Shown here: positions 34,762 to 44,021 of the stretch, one piece after another | Position numbering within the stretch: the stretch's first letter is position 1 | Layout: each line of letters begins with the position of its first letter | Origin: DATGUA01 sp035301545 | GTDB lineage: Bacteria; Bacillota; Clostridia; Tissierellales; Tissierellaceae | DNA: 64,000 nucleotides | Direction of reading: 5' to 3' | NCBI GenBank assembly: GCA_035301545.1 | Contig: DATGUA010000004.1 | Location: forward strand, 13,895-77,894 | The notes under the pieces: generated by a model | Told to the model about the DNA's origin: nothing | The model's input: the letters and a program-made list of their open reading frames with translations, nothing else | Databases searched by the model: none | Made by a program: the position numbers and the translations under genes

Positions 34762-35961
34762 TTAAATAATATATATCATATCAAACATTGGTAATGTGAT
34801 AGATATAACAATGAATCCAATTATTAAAGCCATAAATATAAGCAATATAGGTTCTACTAGCGTTATCATTCTATGTAGACTATCTTCTACTTCTGTGTCA
34901 TAAAATTCGGCAGTCTTATATAACATTTGATCTAAAGATCCAGATTCCTCTCCTACACTGACCATAGCCTCCACCATAGGAGGAAATATTCCAACATTCA
35001 TTATTGCGGTAGAAAGATTTATACCCTGACTTATAGAATCAATTTCTTTAGTTAGTCTATCATTTATTTCTTTATTATTGATAGCTTTTCCAACTATGTC
35101 TAAGGCATATAATAATGGTATACCAGATGATATAAGTATAGCTAAAGTTCTTGTAAATCTTGATGTAATAATCTTTCTATAGGTTGTTTTTATACCTGGC
35201 ATATTAATTTTAAGATTATCAATATTTTTACCTCCAGAAAATGTTTTACTATAATATATATATGCTATTATAGTAGACCCAAATAGGCCTAATATTATAT
35301 ACCAATATTTTTGTAAAAATAAACTTATATTTAAAATAAATCGAGTAGGCCATGGCAGTACTATCCCATCATTGGAAAAAACCTCTACAAATGTAGGTAA
35401 GACTGCTATTAGCATAAAAATTGTCACAATTATTGAAGTAACTGCTAGTATTATAGGATAAGTCATAGCTGACCTTATTTTATTTTCAAGTTTATTTTCA
35501 TTCTCAAAATGAATAGCCATTCTTTCCAATATAATATCCAAAGTTCCACTTACCTCACCTGCTTCAACCATGTGAATTAAAATAGATGGAAATATGTTAT
35601 TTCTTTTCTTCATAGCTTGTGAAAGTGTGTAGCCTTTTTGGATATCTTGATAGACAAAATTTATAGCTCTTTTTAATCTTTGATTTTCAGTTTGTTTTTC
35701 TATAATTTTTAAAGAATTTACCATGCTAATACCTGCATTAATCATAGTATAAAATTGACGGCAAAATATTGCGAAATCCTTTTTCTTTACTTTGTTTTCA
35801 AATGAATATATTCTCTTTTTACTTTTTATATCTTCTTTTATTGAAATAGCTAAATAACTCTTATCCTTCAACATATTTAGTACTTCTGATTTATTATTTG
35901 CTTCATAATATCCTTTTATTTTTTCTCCTTTTTTAGAAATTGCCTTGTATTTATATATCAT
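34762..35961 (-). CDS. pilC: Type IV pilus inner-membrane platform protein PilC
   Basis: GspF/PilC platform protein, 399 residues, with two T2SSF domains (about 65-190 and 265-390), each containing a GxxxSxA...FP.....M.x.GExSG motif (VHMVEAGEVSGTLD and EAMVSVGEESGSLD), and three membrane helices. It links the PilB/PilT motors to the growing pilus. Confidence 0.94.
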   Translation of the reverse strand: MIYKYKAISKKGEKIKGYYEANNKSEVLNMLKDKSYLAISIKEDIKSKKRIYSFENKVKKKDFAIFCRQFYTMINAGISMVNSLKIIEKQTENQRLKRAINFVYQDIQKGYTLSQAMKKRNNIFPSILIHMVEAGEVSGTLDIILERMAIHFENENKLENKIRSAMTYPIILAVTSIIVTIFMLIAVLPTFVEVFSNDGIVLPWPTRFILNISLFLQKYWYIILGLFGSTIIAYIYYSKTFSGGKNIDNLKINMPGIKTTYRKIITSRFTRTLAILISSGIPLLYALDIVGKAINNKEINDRLTKEIDSISQGINLSTAIMNVGIFPPMVEAMVSVGEESGSLDQMLYKTAEFYDTEVEDSLHRMITLVEPILLIFMALIIGFIVISITLPMFDMIYII

Positions 35962-35984
35962 AACATCCCTCTAATATATTATAT

Positions 35985-37016
35985 TTATTGATTATTAATG
36001 GAATTAAAATGGATATCTTTTTTATTGATAATTCCATCACGACACAAATTTAACAATGAATTGTCTAAAGTTTGCATTCCATATCTAGATCCCGTTTCTA
36101 TAATACCACTTATTTGATGTATTTTATCTTCTCTTATTAGATTTTTAATAGCTCTAGTAACAATCATAGTTTCAAAAGCAGCAACTCTACCACTAGTACT
36201 TGCCTTTGGTATTAATACTTGGGAGATGATCCCTTTTAACACTTCAGATAATTGTGTTCTTATTTGTTGTTGTTGATGGTATGGAAATATGTCAATAATT
36301 CGATTTATAGTTTGATAAGAACCAGATGTATGAAGAGTTGATAGTACTAAATGGCCTGTTTCCGCTGCGGTTAGGGCAATTGATATAGTCTCTAAATCTC
36401 TTAACTCTCCTATTAAAATAATATCTGGATCTTGCCGTAAAGCTGATCTTATAGATCCAGAAAAACTCTCAGTATCTTTTCCTATTTCTCTTTGGTTTAT
36501 TAGTGATTTATTGTGATTATGAATATACTCAATTGGGTCTTCTAATGTTAATATGTGACAACTTTTTTCCTGGTTAATAAAATTAATCATTGAAGCTAAG
36601 GTTGTAGTTTTACCACTGCCGGTAGGTCCTGTAACTAATATTAATCCTTGTTTTAACATGGCTAAATCTTTTGATATTTTAGGTAATCCTAAAGATTGCA
36701 TTGATGGAATCTCAAACGGAATAAGTCGTAGCACTATACTGAAAGTCCCTTTTTGTTTAAAGATATTGACTCTATAACGTCCTGTGTTTGAATTAGAATA
36801 TGAAAAATCTAATTCACCTTTAGTTTCTAATTCTTTAATAAGTTCAATACTTAATATTTCTTCAACTAATTGCTTTGTATCCTCTTCGTTTAAGATTTTA
36901 TTGTTTAACGGTATTAAACTACCATCAATTCTAAATAAGATAGGTGCATTTACTGATATATGAATATCCGAAGCTTTTTTATTATAGGCTATATTAGTTA
37001 AGTCTTTCATTTTCAT
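35985..37016 (-). CDS. pilT: Pilus retraction ATPase PilT
   Basis: 343-residue hexameric ATPase that powers pilus retraction (twitching). Walker A GPTGSGKTTT near residue 134, Asp box and Walker B RQDPDIILIGELRD, His box TLHTSGSYQTINRIID. The motif AIRSALRQDPD is typical. ATG after GGAGAAG. Confidence 0.95.
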   Translation of the reverse strand: MKMKDLTNIAYNKKASDIHISVNAPILFRIDGSLIPLNNKILNEEDTKQLVEEILSIELIKELETKGELDFSYSNSNTGRYRVNIFKQKGTFSIVLRLIPFEIPSMQSLGLPKISKDLAMLKQGLILVTGPTGSGKTTTLASMINFINQEKSCHILTLEDPIEYIHNHNKSLINQREIGKDTESFSGSIRSALRQDPDIILIGELRDLETISIALTAAETGHLVLSTLHTSGSYQTINRIIDIFPYHQQQQIRTQLSEVLKGIISQVLIPKASTSGRVAAFETMIVTRAIKNLIREDKIHQISGIIETGSRYGMQTLDNSLLNLCRDGIINKKDIHFNSINNQ

Positions 37017-37027
37017 TTTATCTTCTC

Positions 37028-38674
37028 CTATTCTAAAGTAAATCCCACCCGTGTTAACTCTTCATATGAAATGATACCATCTATGGCAAGATTGATAGCT
37101 GAGTCTAATAATGTATGCATACCATTAGTTATAGCACATTTTCTAATTGAATTATTATCAGGCTTGTACTCTATTAATTTTTTTATATCTTCTATCATAG
37201 GCATTACTTCATAAATGGCGGTTCTTCCTATATATCCTTCATGACAATCTTGACATCCTTTTGCCTTATAGAGAAATACTTTGTTGTCAGGGTTTAATTT
37301 TAATAATAGTTTTTGATCATAATTAGCTTCATATTTTGTTTTACACTGACAGCATAAGACCTTTACTAATCTTTGTGATATAACCCCTGTTATAGAAGAA
37401 GCAATTAAATAAGGAGCTATACCCATATCTATTAATCTAGTAATAGCTGAAACACTATCATTTGTATGAAGAGTTGAAAGTACTAAGTGGCCTGTAATAG
37501 ATGCTCGAATTGATATTTTTGCGGTATCTATATCTCTAATTTCGCCTATCATTATAATATCTGGATCTTGCCTAAGAATGGATCTAAGCCCGGTATAAAA
37601 ATTCAGACCAGATTTATCATTTATTTGCACTTGATTAATACCATCTAACTTATATTCTACAGGATCTTCTATTGTTATAATATTATTCTCCATTTGGTTA
37701 AACTCCTTTAGTACTGTATATAATGTGGTAGTTTTACCACTTCCAGTAGGTCCTGTAACTAATATCATTCCATGAGGTTGTTTTAATATTTGATTAAATA
37801 GATTTAAATTATATTCGTCAAATCCTAAAGATTCTTTTGTAAAGTCAAAATTGTCACGATCTAATAACCTAATAACTATTTTTTCTCCATATACTATTGG
37901 TAAAGTTGATATTCGCATATCAATTTTTTTATTATTTATTATAGTCTCTATTCGGCCGTCTTGAGATAGTCTCTTTTCTGCAATATTCATTTTTCCCATT
38001 ACTTTTATTCTCGTAACTATTCTTGAGTGATCTTCTCGAGATAGATTCATCCAATTTTTTAGATCACCGTTTATTCTAAATCTAATTCTAATTGATTCTT
38101 TCATTGGTTCAATGTGGATATCTGATGCTTTGTTAATAATAGCTTGTTCAATAATAGAATTAATCATTTTAACTATCGGTTCAGATATAACTTTTAATGA
38201 TGTTTCCTTTTCTATTTGTTCACTATTATTTATAGGGTTATATTCTGATAATGATTCTAATGCATTAGTTGAAGATTTAATATTATAATATTTATTTAAA
38301 AGTTTAGATATTTCTTGATTACTTAATTGGATAGGTTTTATTTCCATATTAGTGTATAGTTCTATGTCGTTTATAGCTGTGAAATTTGAGATATCTGACA
38401 TAGCAACTATTAATATATTATTTTTTTGGTTTATTACAATTGTATTATATCTTTTTGCTAATGATTTTGGTAATATATTAACACAATTTATATCAATATT
38501 ATATTTATTTGCATTAAGAATATCTTTTGATGATTCTGAATCGTTATTTAATAATAAATTTGTAGATTTCTTTCTAAATATTTTTTGATTTTTAATAGAT
38601 GACTTAAATTCTTTATTAGTTATTTTACTTATTGCTATTAATATTTTGTCTATTTTTGTATTAATATCAATCAC
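37028..38674 (-). CDS. pilB: Pilus extension ATPase PilB
   Basis: 548-residue GspE/PilB ATPase for pilus extension. An MshEN-type N-terminal domain (about 40-140) precedes the ATPase core: Walker A GPTGSGKTTT near residue 310, RQDPDIIMIGEIRD, TLHTNDSVSAITRL. A zinc four-cysteine site is formed by CxxC near 440 (CCQCK) and CQDC near 474. The GTG at 38672-38674 is the only conventional start near GGGGTG but overlaps that site; an ATT three codons on would be better spaced. Confidence 0.94.
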   Translation of the reverse strand: MIDINTKIDKILIAISKITNKEFKSSIKNQKIFRKKSTNLLLNNDSESSKDILNANKYNIDINCVNILPKSLAKRYNTIVINQKNNILIVAMSDISNFTAINDIELYTNMEIKPIQLSNQEISKLLNKYYNIKSSTNALESLSEYNPINNSEQIEKETSLKVISEPIVKMINSIIEQAIINKASDIHIEPMKESIRIRFRINGDLKNWMNLSREDHSRIVTRIKVMGKMNIAEKRLSQDGRIETIINNKKIDMRISTLPIVYGEKIVIRLLDRDNFDFTKESLGFDEYNLNLFNQILKQPHGMILVTGPTGSGKTTTLYTVLKEFNQMENNIITIEDPVEYKLDGINQVQINDKSGLNFYTGLRSILRQDPDIIMIGEIRDIDTAKISIRASITGHLVLSTLHTNDSVSAITRLIDMGIAPYLIASSITGVISQRLVKVLCCQCKTKYEANYDQKLLLKLNPDNKVFLYKAKGCQDCHEGYIGRTAIYEVMPMIEDIKKLIEYKPDNNSIRKCAITNGMHTLLDSAINLAIDGIISYEELTRVGFTLE

Positions 38675-38913
38675 CCCATAAATAAATAGTTGATATAATT
38701 ATATATTCTACATAAAATATTCAAATCCTTCTTTTTTCTTTAGTATTTATAAATATTTGCATAATTTATAGTAGTTTATTAATTATATTAACTATTTATC
38801 ATTTATGATAAGATTTATTATGATATATGTTGGATTTTTTATACAAATTAATTAAATTTTAGCTCTAATAATATATATTTTTTGTGCAAGACTATTTATA
38901 GGAGGTGGATGAT

Positions 38914-39594
38914 ATGAAAATTAAAAAATTTAGTTTTTTAGCTCTTTTGTTAGTAGGAATTCTATCCATTACAGCTTGTACTACTAATGATCCGAATATG
39001 AACAACAATAGAAATAGAAATTTATCGACACAAACAAGACCTAATGAAACTAGAAGAAATCAAAATAACAATAGACGTAACACAAATGATTTAAGTAGAG
39101 ATGATATAAATGACAATATAGATGATCTTAATCCAGTTGACGATGGTATTAGGAATGACAAATCTAGAAGCAATCGTGATACAGATGATAATTTAAATGA
39201 TGGTATGACTAGACCAAAAAATAGTTCTTCTAACAAAACAAACAATTTTAAAGATCAGTCAAATAATATAGCTAAAAAAATAACTGATTTATCTGAAGTA
39301 GAAAAAGCTAGAGTTATATTAACTGAGGAAACAGCTTTAGTAGGTTGTAAATTAAGAGGAGATACTCAAGGTACTATGACTACTTCATTAAGACAAAAAA
39401 TAGAGGATATAGTAAATAATGAAGCTAATGTCGATAATATTTCTATAACTACAGAACCTAAATTATACAGTGAGATAGATGACATGTTTAATAGAATCTC
39501 TGATGAACATCCAATTGAAGAGTTTTCTGATGATATAAGAGATTTAATTAATAAAATAACACTTAATATAAATACTAATGGAAATAACAGATAA
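38914..39594 (+). CDS. YhcN/YlaJ-type sporulation lipoprotein
   Basis: The only plus-strand gene. 226-residue lipoprotein: signal KIKKFSFLALLLVGILSITAC with lipobox cysteine near residue 21, then a long Asn/Arg/Asp-rich low-complexity linker (to about 110) and a C-terminal domain (LSEVEKARVILTEETALVGCKL ... EFSDDIRDLINKI) that resembles YhcN/YlaJ spore lipoproteins. ATG at 38914-38916 has GGAGG eight bases upstream. It is divergent from pilB and convergent with sigK, sharing a bidirectional terminator. Expression late in sporulation is inference. Confidence 0.75.
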   Translation: MKIKKFSFLALLLVGILSITACTTNDPNMNNNRNRNLSTQTRPNETRRNQNNNRRNTNDLSRDDINDNIDDLNPVDDGIRNDKSRSNRDTDDNLNDGMTRPKNSSSNKTNNFKDQSNNIAKKITDLSEVEKARVILTEETALVGCKLRGDTQGTMTTSLRQKIEDIVNNEANVDNISITTEPKLYSEIDDMFNRISDEHPIEEFSDDIRDLINKITLNINTNGNNR

Positions 39595-39600
39595 CAAATT

Positions 39601-39644
39601 AATAAACAATAACTCGATCTTTTAAGATCGAGTTATTGTTTATT
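39601..39644. terminator. Bidirectional terminator between the lipoprotein gene and sigK
   Basis: 20-bp perfect arms (39601-39620, 39625-39644) with a TTTA loop and AT-rich ends. It follows the lipoprotein stop at 39594 and overlaps the sigK stop at 39633, serving both convergent genes. Confidence 0.9.
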
Positions 39645-40334
39645 AATAATTTTACTTAATTTTTTTATAACTTTATTTTCTATTCTTGATACATAGGATC
39701 TTGAAATTCCTAATTGATCGGCTATTTCTCTTTGAGTTTTAGTAGCTTGATTATTTAGGCCATATCTTGACTTAATTATACTTTTTTCCCTATCATCTAA
39801 CTCCTCATTAATTTGATTATAAAGTTCTCTAGTCTGTAATTTTAAATCTACCTCATTTAATATCTCATCAATGTCTGTACCTAAGATATCCAATAGATTG
39901 ATCTCATTTCCTTCTTTATCAGAACCAATTGGATCATGTAAAGATTGTTCTAAATTTATTTTCTTGTTAGATCTTATACTCATCAATATTTCGTTATCTA
40001 TACAACGAGCTGCATAAGTAGATAATCTAGCTCCTTTATTAGGATTATATGTATTAATTCCTTTAATCAGTCCAATTGTACCAATTGAGATCAAATCATC
40101 TATATCTTTTCCCGTATTATGATATTTTTTAACAACATGAGCTACTAGTCTTAAATTTCTTTCTATCAGAATATCTTTAGCCTTTTTATCACCTTGTTCA
40201 TATAACTTAAGATACTTTGCTTCCTCTTCCTTGTCTAAAGGTTGGGGAAATGAGTTCGTATTCATCATATATCCACATAGTATTATAAATGGTTTAAATA
40301 TTATACTTAATAAATATAATATAGTATTTTTCAC
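39633..40334 (-). CDS. sigK: RNA polymerase sporulation sigma factor SigK
   Basis: Late mother-cell sigma factor, 233 residues, with a hydrophobic pro-sequence (residues 1-22) and the entry motif MMNTNSFPQPLDKEEEAKYL. Region 2 (NLRLVAHVVKKYHNTGKDIDDLISIGTIGLIKGI) and region 4 (QREIADQLGISRSYVSRIE) are intact. The gene is one uninterrupted ORF, so no skin-type prophage insertion is present. Its GTG start (40332-40334) and GGAGG are buried in a 14-bp stem (40332-40384), suggesting translational control. SpoIVB, which triggers pro-sigma-K processing in Bacillus, is encoded at 16.4-17.6 kb. Confidence 0.95.
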   Translation of the reverse strand: MKNTILYLLSIIFKPFIILCGYMMNTNSFPQPLDKEEEAKYLKLYEQGDKKAKDILIERNLRLVAHVVKKYHNTGKDIDDLISIGTIGLIKGINTYNPNKGARLSTYAARCIDNEILMSIRSNKKINLEQSLHDPIGSDKEGNEINLLDILGTDIDEILNEVDLKLQTRELYNQINEELDDREKSIIKSRYGLNNQATKTQREIADQLGISRSYVSRIENKVIKKLSKIINKQ

Positions 40335-40384
40335 AACAACACCTCCAACTATATACTTAGTATATGATTAGAGGTGTTGCTGTG
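40332..40384 (-). promoter_or_regulatory. Hairpin sequestering the sigK ribosome site and start codon
   Basis: Arms 40332-40345 and 40371-40384 form a 14-bp stem (13 Watson-Crick pairs and one G-U). The 3' arm holds the sigK GGAGG (40342-40346, four of five bases) and its GTG start. Above an internal loop a 6-bp stem (40351-40356 with 60-65) continues the structure. There is no T-run, so it does not look like a terminator. Confidence 0.75.
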
Positions 40385-40392
40385 TGCTAGTA

Positions 40393-42045
40393 CTATCTAT
40401 TTAAATAATATATTTCTTTAACTATTTCTTCAAATATTGGTGTTGCATCTCTAGATCCTAAATTTGAATCTTCTATTAGTACAGATATTGTATATTCAGG
40501 ATTATCAAAAGGGAAAAAACCTGAAAACCATCCATGAACAACTGACTTTCCATTCAGTACTGCTTCTGCAGATCCAGTTTTTCCACCTGCCCCTCCAATA
40601 TCTTGTAAATCTATAGACTTTGCTGTACCTTTTGTAACTACAGAACCAAGTAAATCTTGAGCATATTTAGCTGATTCTTTTGATATAATTTGCTCTTCTT
40701 CATCTAATATAATATCCTTTATCATATAACCATCCTTATTTGTAATGCCCTTAACTAAGGATATAGGCTTTTTAATTCCTTTATTAACTATTATACTCAT
40801 CAAATTACTTATCTGTAAAGGTGTTACATCTAATGCACCCTGTCCAATAGCTATATTACCTATTTCTGCACCTTTTACTTCTTCTTTATTAGGTAAATTA
40901 CCTTCTTTCTCTTCTAATAATCCTATATTAATCTTATCTCCGAATCCAACCTTTTTAGCAGTATCTATAATTTTTTCTCCACCTATTTGTTTGGCTATTT
41001 GTATAAATACGGAATTACATGATACCGCAAATCCTTCTTCAATAGATATCCATCCGTGTTGGCCACTACATTTTGTAGGTTTATTACCATTTACCTCTTC
41101 GTATCCCTTACAGAAATAATTATTATCTAATATATCTGGTTCTTCTTCCAAGGCTGCTAATAATACTACAACTTTAAATACAGATCCTGGAGGGTATCCT
41201 ACTCCAATAGCTTTATTATAAAAAGCCATATTCTTGCTTGAATGACTTTTTTCTACTTTTTCTTGATCATAATTAGGTCTTGAAGCCATTCCTAATATTT
41301 CACCAGAATCAGCCTCTGTAACAATAACTGCACCATCTACCTCCTTCTCATCCATAATCTCTTCGATAACACTTTGTATTCTATAATCGATAGTAAGTTT
41401 TACACCAGAAGGTTCATATGAATCAATATTTTGGTTTACATAATAATCTCCATCTAAAATTAAAGATCTGCTTCTATCATATTCAACTATAAAAGAATTT
41501 TGATCATTTTTTCTTAAGTATTCATCATATATCTTTTCAATACCAGCTTGACCTGTATTATCTGATCTATTTGTATAACCTATTACATGGGACAATAAAT
41601 TGTTTTTATCATATCTATGTATAGTATTTACTATAAATAGATTGTTTTTATGTTTTTTTAATAAATTATCATCTTTTAAAGGTATCTTTAATAATCTCTC
41701 CTTAGAATCTATTAATTTATAAAATTCTTCTACTGATAATAATGTATTATTTCTCAATTCATTAAACAATTCTGTATTGCTTTCTACATATGATCTCTCT
41801 ACTATGGCTATTTGTACAATTTCATTATTAGTAAGAGGTACTCTATTTCTATCAAATATTATGCCTCTTTTAGGATCTAAAGATATCTCTTCACCTCTTT
41901 GATTTATTGCTTTAGAAGATAGTTCATCATAACTATATATTTGTAAGTAATATAATCGTAAAGTTAGGCAAATAAATATTATTACTATAAACCCGGATAA
42001 TACCATATATCTTTTTTTAAATTTTTTTCTATAATTCATGTCCAT
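40393..42045 (-). CDS. Class B penicillin-binding protein (transpeptidase)
   Basis: 550-residue peptidoglycan transpeptidase with a membrane anchor (about 13-32), a PBP dimerisation domain (DPKRGIIFDRNRVPLTNNE onward) and the transpeptidase domain: active Ser near residue 288 in PPGSVFKVVV, SCN in AVSCNSVFIQ, and KTG in GGKTGSAEA. No PASTA domain. ATG 42043-42045 follows GGAGGG. Its place next to sigK and the sporulating background suggest a role in spore cortex or septum, but this is a guess. Confidence 0.9.
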   Translation of the reverse strand: MDMNYRKKFKKRYMVLSGFIVIIFICLTLRLYYLQIYSYDELSSKAINQRGEEISLDPKRGIIFDRNRVPLTNNEIVQIAIVERSYVESNTELFNELRNNTLLSVEEFYKLIDSKERLLKIPLKDDNLLKKHKNNLFIVNTIHRYDKNNLLSHVIGYTNRSDNTGQAGIEKIYDEYLRKNDQNSFIVEYDRSRSLILDGDYYVNQNIDSYEPSGVKLTIDYRIQSVIEEIMDEKEVDGAVIVTEADSGEILGMASRPNYDQEKVEKSHSSKNMAFYNKAIGVGYPPGSVFKVVVLLAALEEEPDILDNNYFCKGYEEVNGNKPTKCSGQHGWISIEEGFAVSCNSVFIQIAKQIGGEKIIDTAKKVGFGDKINIGLLEEKEGNLPNKEEVKGAEIGNIAIGQGALDVTPLQISNLMSIIVNKGIKKPISLVKGITNKDGYMIKDIILDEEEQIISKESAKYAQDLLGSVVTKGTAKSIDLQDIGGAGGKTGSAEAVLNGKSVVHGWFSGFFPFDNPEYTISVLIEDSNLGSRDATPIFEEIVKEIYYLNR

Positions 42046-42109
42046 ATAATACCCTCCAAAGATATTATGAACATTCAATTTGAAAAATATACAATTTACT
42101 TTACATAAA

Positions 42110-42137
42110 AATACGATAATAGGTATATTATCGTATT
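42110..42137 (-). terminator. Intrinsic terminator of udk
   Basis: 12-bp perfect arms AATACGATAATA/TATTATCGTATT with a 4-nt loop and TTTTTA on the minus strand, just below the udk stop at 42154. Confidence 0.85.
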
Positions 42138-42153
42138 AAACTTCAGTTATTTA

Positions 42154-42783
42154 TCATATATTTTGAAAATTAAGTATAGAATTTATTTTTGCTACCATTA
42201 CATCTATTGCTACCTTATTATATCCTCCTTCAGGAATTATAATATCAGCATGTTTTTTAGTTGATTCTATGAACTGTAAGTGAGCTGGTCTAACAGTCTC
42301 CATATATTGATTTATCACAGAATCTAAAGTTCTTCCTCTATCATTAATATCTCTTAATATTCTCCTAATCACTCTTACATCTGAATCTGTATCTACAAAT
42401 ATTTTAATATCCAATAAATCTCTTATTTCTTTTTCAAATAATATTAAAATCCCTTCGAGTATAATCACTTTTTTAGGTTCTACTAATATTGTTTCTTCTT
42501 TCCTATTATGTCTTTCAAAATCATATATCGGTTTATCTATAGGTTTTCCACATATAAGATTATTCAAATGTTTAACTAATAATTTATTATCAAAGGCAAA
42601 AGGATGATCATAATTAGTTTTTATTCTTTCATCTAATGAAAGTTCACTTTGATCTTTATAATAAGAATCCTGTTCAATTATAGTAATATCTGTTTCATTA
42701 ATGGATTTAAATATTTCTTTGGATACAGTTGATTTACCGGAACCTGTCCCTCCAGTAATTCCAATTAAAATAGGTTTCGTCAC
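42154..42783 (-). CDS. udk: Uridine kinase
   Basis: Phosphorylates uridine and cytidine. 209 residues: Walker A GGTGSGKSTVSKEI at 10-23, EQDSYYKD, YDHPFAFD, PIYDFERHNR and the RRILRDINDRGR lid. GTG start at 42781-42783 after GGAAAGATAAA. The trmR-trhP-udk order matches Bacillus yrrM-yrrN-yrrO-udk. Confidence 0.95.
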   Translation of the reverse strand: MTKPILIGITGGTGSGKSTVSKEIFKSINETDITIIEQDSYYKDQSELSLDERIKTNYDHPFAFDNKLLVKHLNNLICGKPIDKPIYDFERHNRKEETILVEPKKVIILEGILILFEKEIRDLLDIKIFVDTDSDVRVIRRILRDINDRGRTLDSVINQYMETVRPAHLQFIESTKKHADIIIPEGGYNKVAIDVMVAKINSILNFQNI

Positions 42784-42784
42784 T

Positions 42785-44014
42785 TTATCTTTCCTTTCTT
42801 CGTCTTAATAGATAAAATTTTTCTACTGGCTTGTCTACTAAAATTTGAATGATTTGTTGAGGATGAGGAGCTACATCAATTTCATTTCCTTCTTCATCCC
42901 ACATTGAATTTATTCTTTGATTAAAATGTTCAATATTAGGACCGAATATTTCTATATCATCCTTTAAGAAAAATCTATTTCTTTGCTCAACAGTAGCTAT
43001 TTTACTATTATGATCATAGTCTAATACCATTCCTATAAAATCATAATTTCTTGTATAAGAACTAGTATCATAAACTTGTCCATCTTTACCAAGTTTGTTA
43101 AAGTAAAAACCAGTAGTAAATTTCCTGTGACTTACTTTTTTTATTTCATCTATCCATTTATCTTTAAACTCATAGCTTCTAGGATCCATATAGTACTCAT
43201 CTAAAGCCATTCTATAAGCTCTAATAACTGTTGCTACATAATAAGAACTCTTCACTCTACCTTCTATTTTAAAACTATTAATACCAGCTTTAATTAATTC
43301 TGGTATATGTTCAATCATACAAAGATCCTTTGAATTAAATATAAATGTCCCGTCATCTTCCTCATATATAGGAAAATATTGTCCTGGTCTTCTCTCTTCT
43401 ACTAAATTATATTTATATCTACAGGGATGAGCACAATCTCCTCTATTAGCATCTCTACCAGTCATATAGTTACTTAATAAACATCTTCCAGAATAAGACA
43501 TACACATTGCTCCGTGTACAAAGCCTTCTATTTCCAAGTCTTTAGGAACTCTTGTAGTAATTTCTTTTATCTCATTTAGGGATAATTCTCTAGCTAATAC
43601 TACTCTTCTTACTCCTAATTCATACCAAAACATAATAGTCTCATAATTAGTTACACTAGCCTGAGTACTTATGTGGATTGGGAGATTGGGTACTGTTCTT
43701 TTAATAATGGAAAATATACCTGGGTCTGATACTATTACTCCATCTACATTCATATTATATAAATTGGTTACATATTCCTCTAATCCAACTAAATCCTCAT
43801 TATGAGGTACTATATTTAAGGTAACATAAATCTTTCTATTATTTTCATGAGCAAATTTTATTCCCTGCTCAATATCTTCAAGGGTGAAATTTTTAGATGC
43901 TTTTCTTAAACCAAAAGCTTCTCCACCGAGATATACTGCATCTGCTCCATAGTTAATGGCCATTTTAAGTTTCTCCAAGTCTCCTGCAGGAGCTAAAAGT
44001 TCGATCTTTTCCAT
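42785..44014 (-). CDS. trhP: U32-family tRNA hydroxylation protein, TrhP-like
   Basis: 409-residue member of the peptidase U32 family (YrrO/TrhP group). It shows ELLAPAGDLEKLKMAINYGADAVYLGG, the EGFVHGAMCMSYSGRCLLSNY block, and four conserved cysteines (C in AMCMSYSGRC, then CAHPC). TrhP proteins hydroxylate wobble U34 to ho5U with prephenate required. Here only one of the two Bacillus genes (yrrN, yrrO) is present. Directly downstream of trmR and upstream of udk. AroH, the prephenate source, is encoded at 4.3-4.7 kb. Confidence 0.86.
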   Translation of the reverse strand: MEKIELLAPAGDLEKLKMAINYGADAVYLGGEAFGLRKASKNFTLEDIEQGIKFAHENNRKIYVTLNIVPHNEDLVGLEEYVTNLYNMNVDGVIVSDPGIFSIIKRTVPNLPIHISTQASVTNYETIMFWYELGVRRVVLARELSLNEIKEITTRVPKDLEIEGFVHGAMCMSYSGRCLLSNYMTGRDANRGDCAHPCRYKYNLVEERRPGQYFPIYEEDDGTFIFNSKDLCMIEHIPELIKAGINSFKIEGRVKSSYYVATVIRAYRMALDEYYMDPRSYEFKDKWIDEIKKVSHRKFTTGFYFNKLGKDGQVYDTSSYTRNYDFIGMVLDYDHNSKIATVEQRNRFFLKDDIEIFGPNIEHFNQRINSMWDEEGNEIDVAPHPQQIIQILVDKPVEKFYLLRRRKER

Positions 44015-44021
44015 TTCTACA

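Noticed and set aside
40745..41119. Plus-strand 124-codon ORF
   Set aside because: Antisense to the PBP transpeptidase domain; no start signals.
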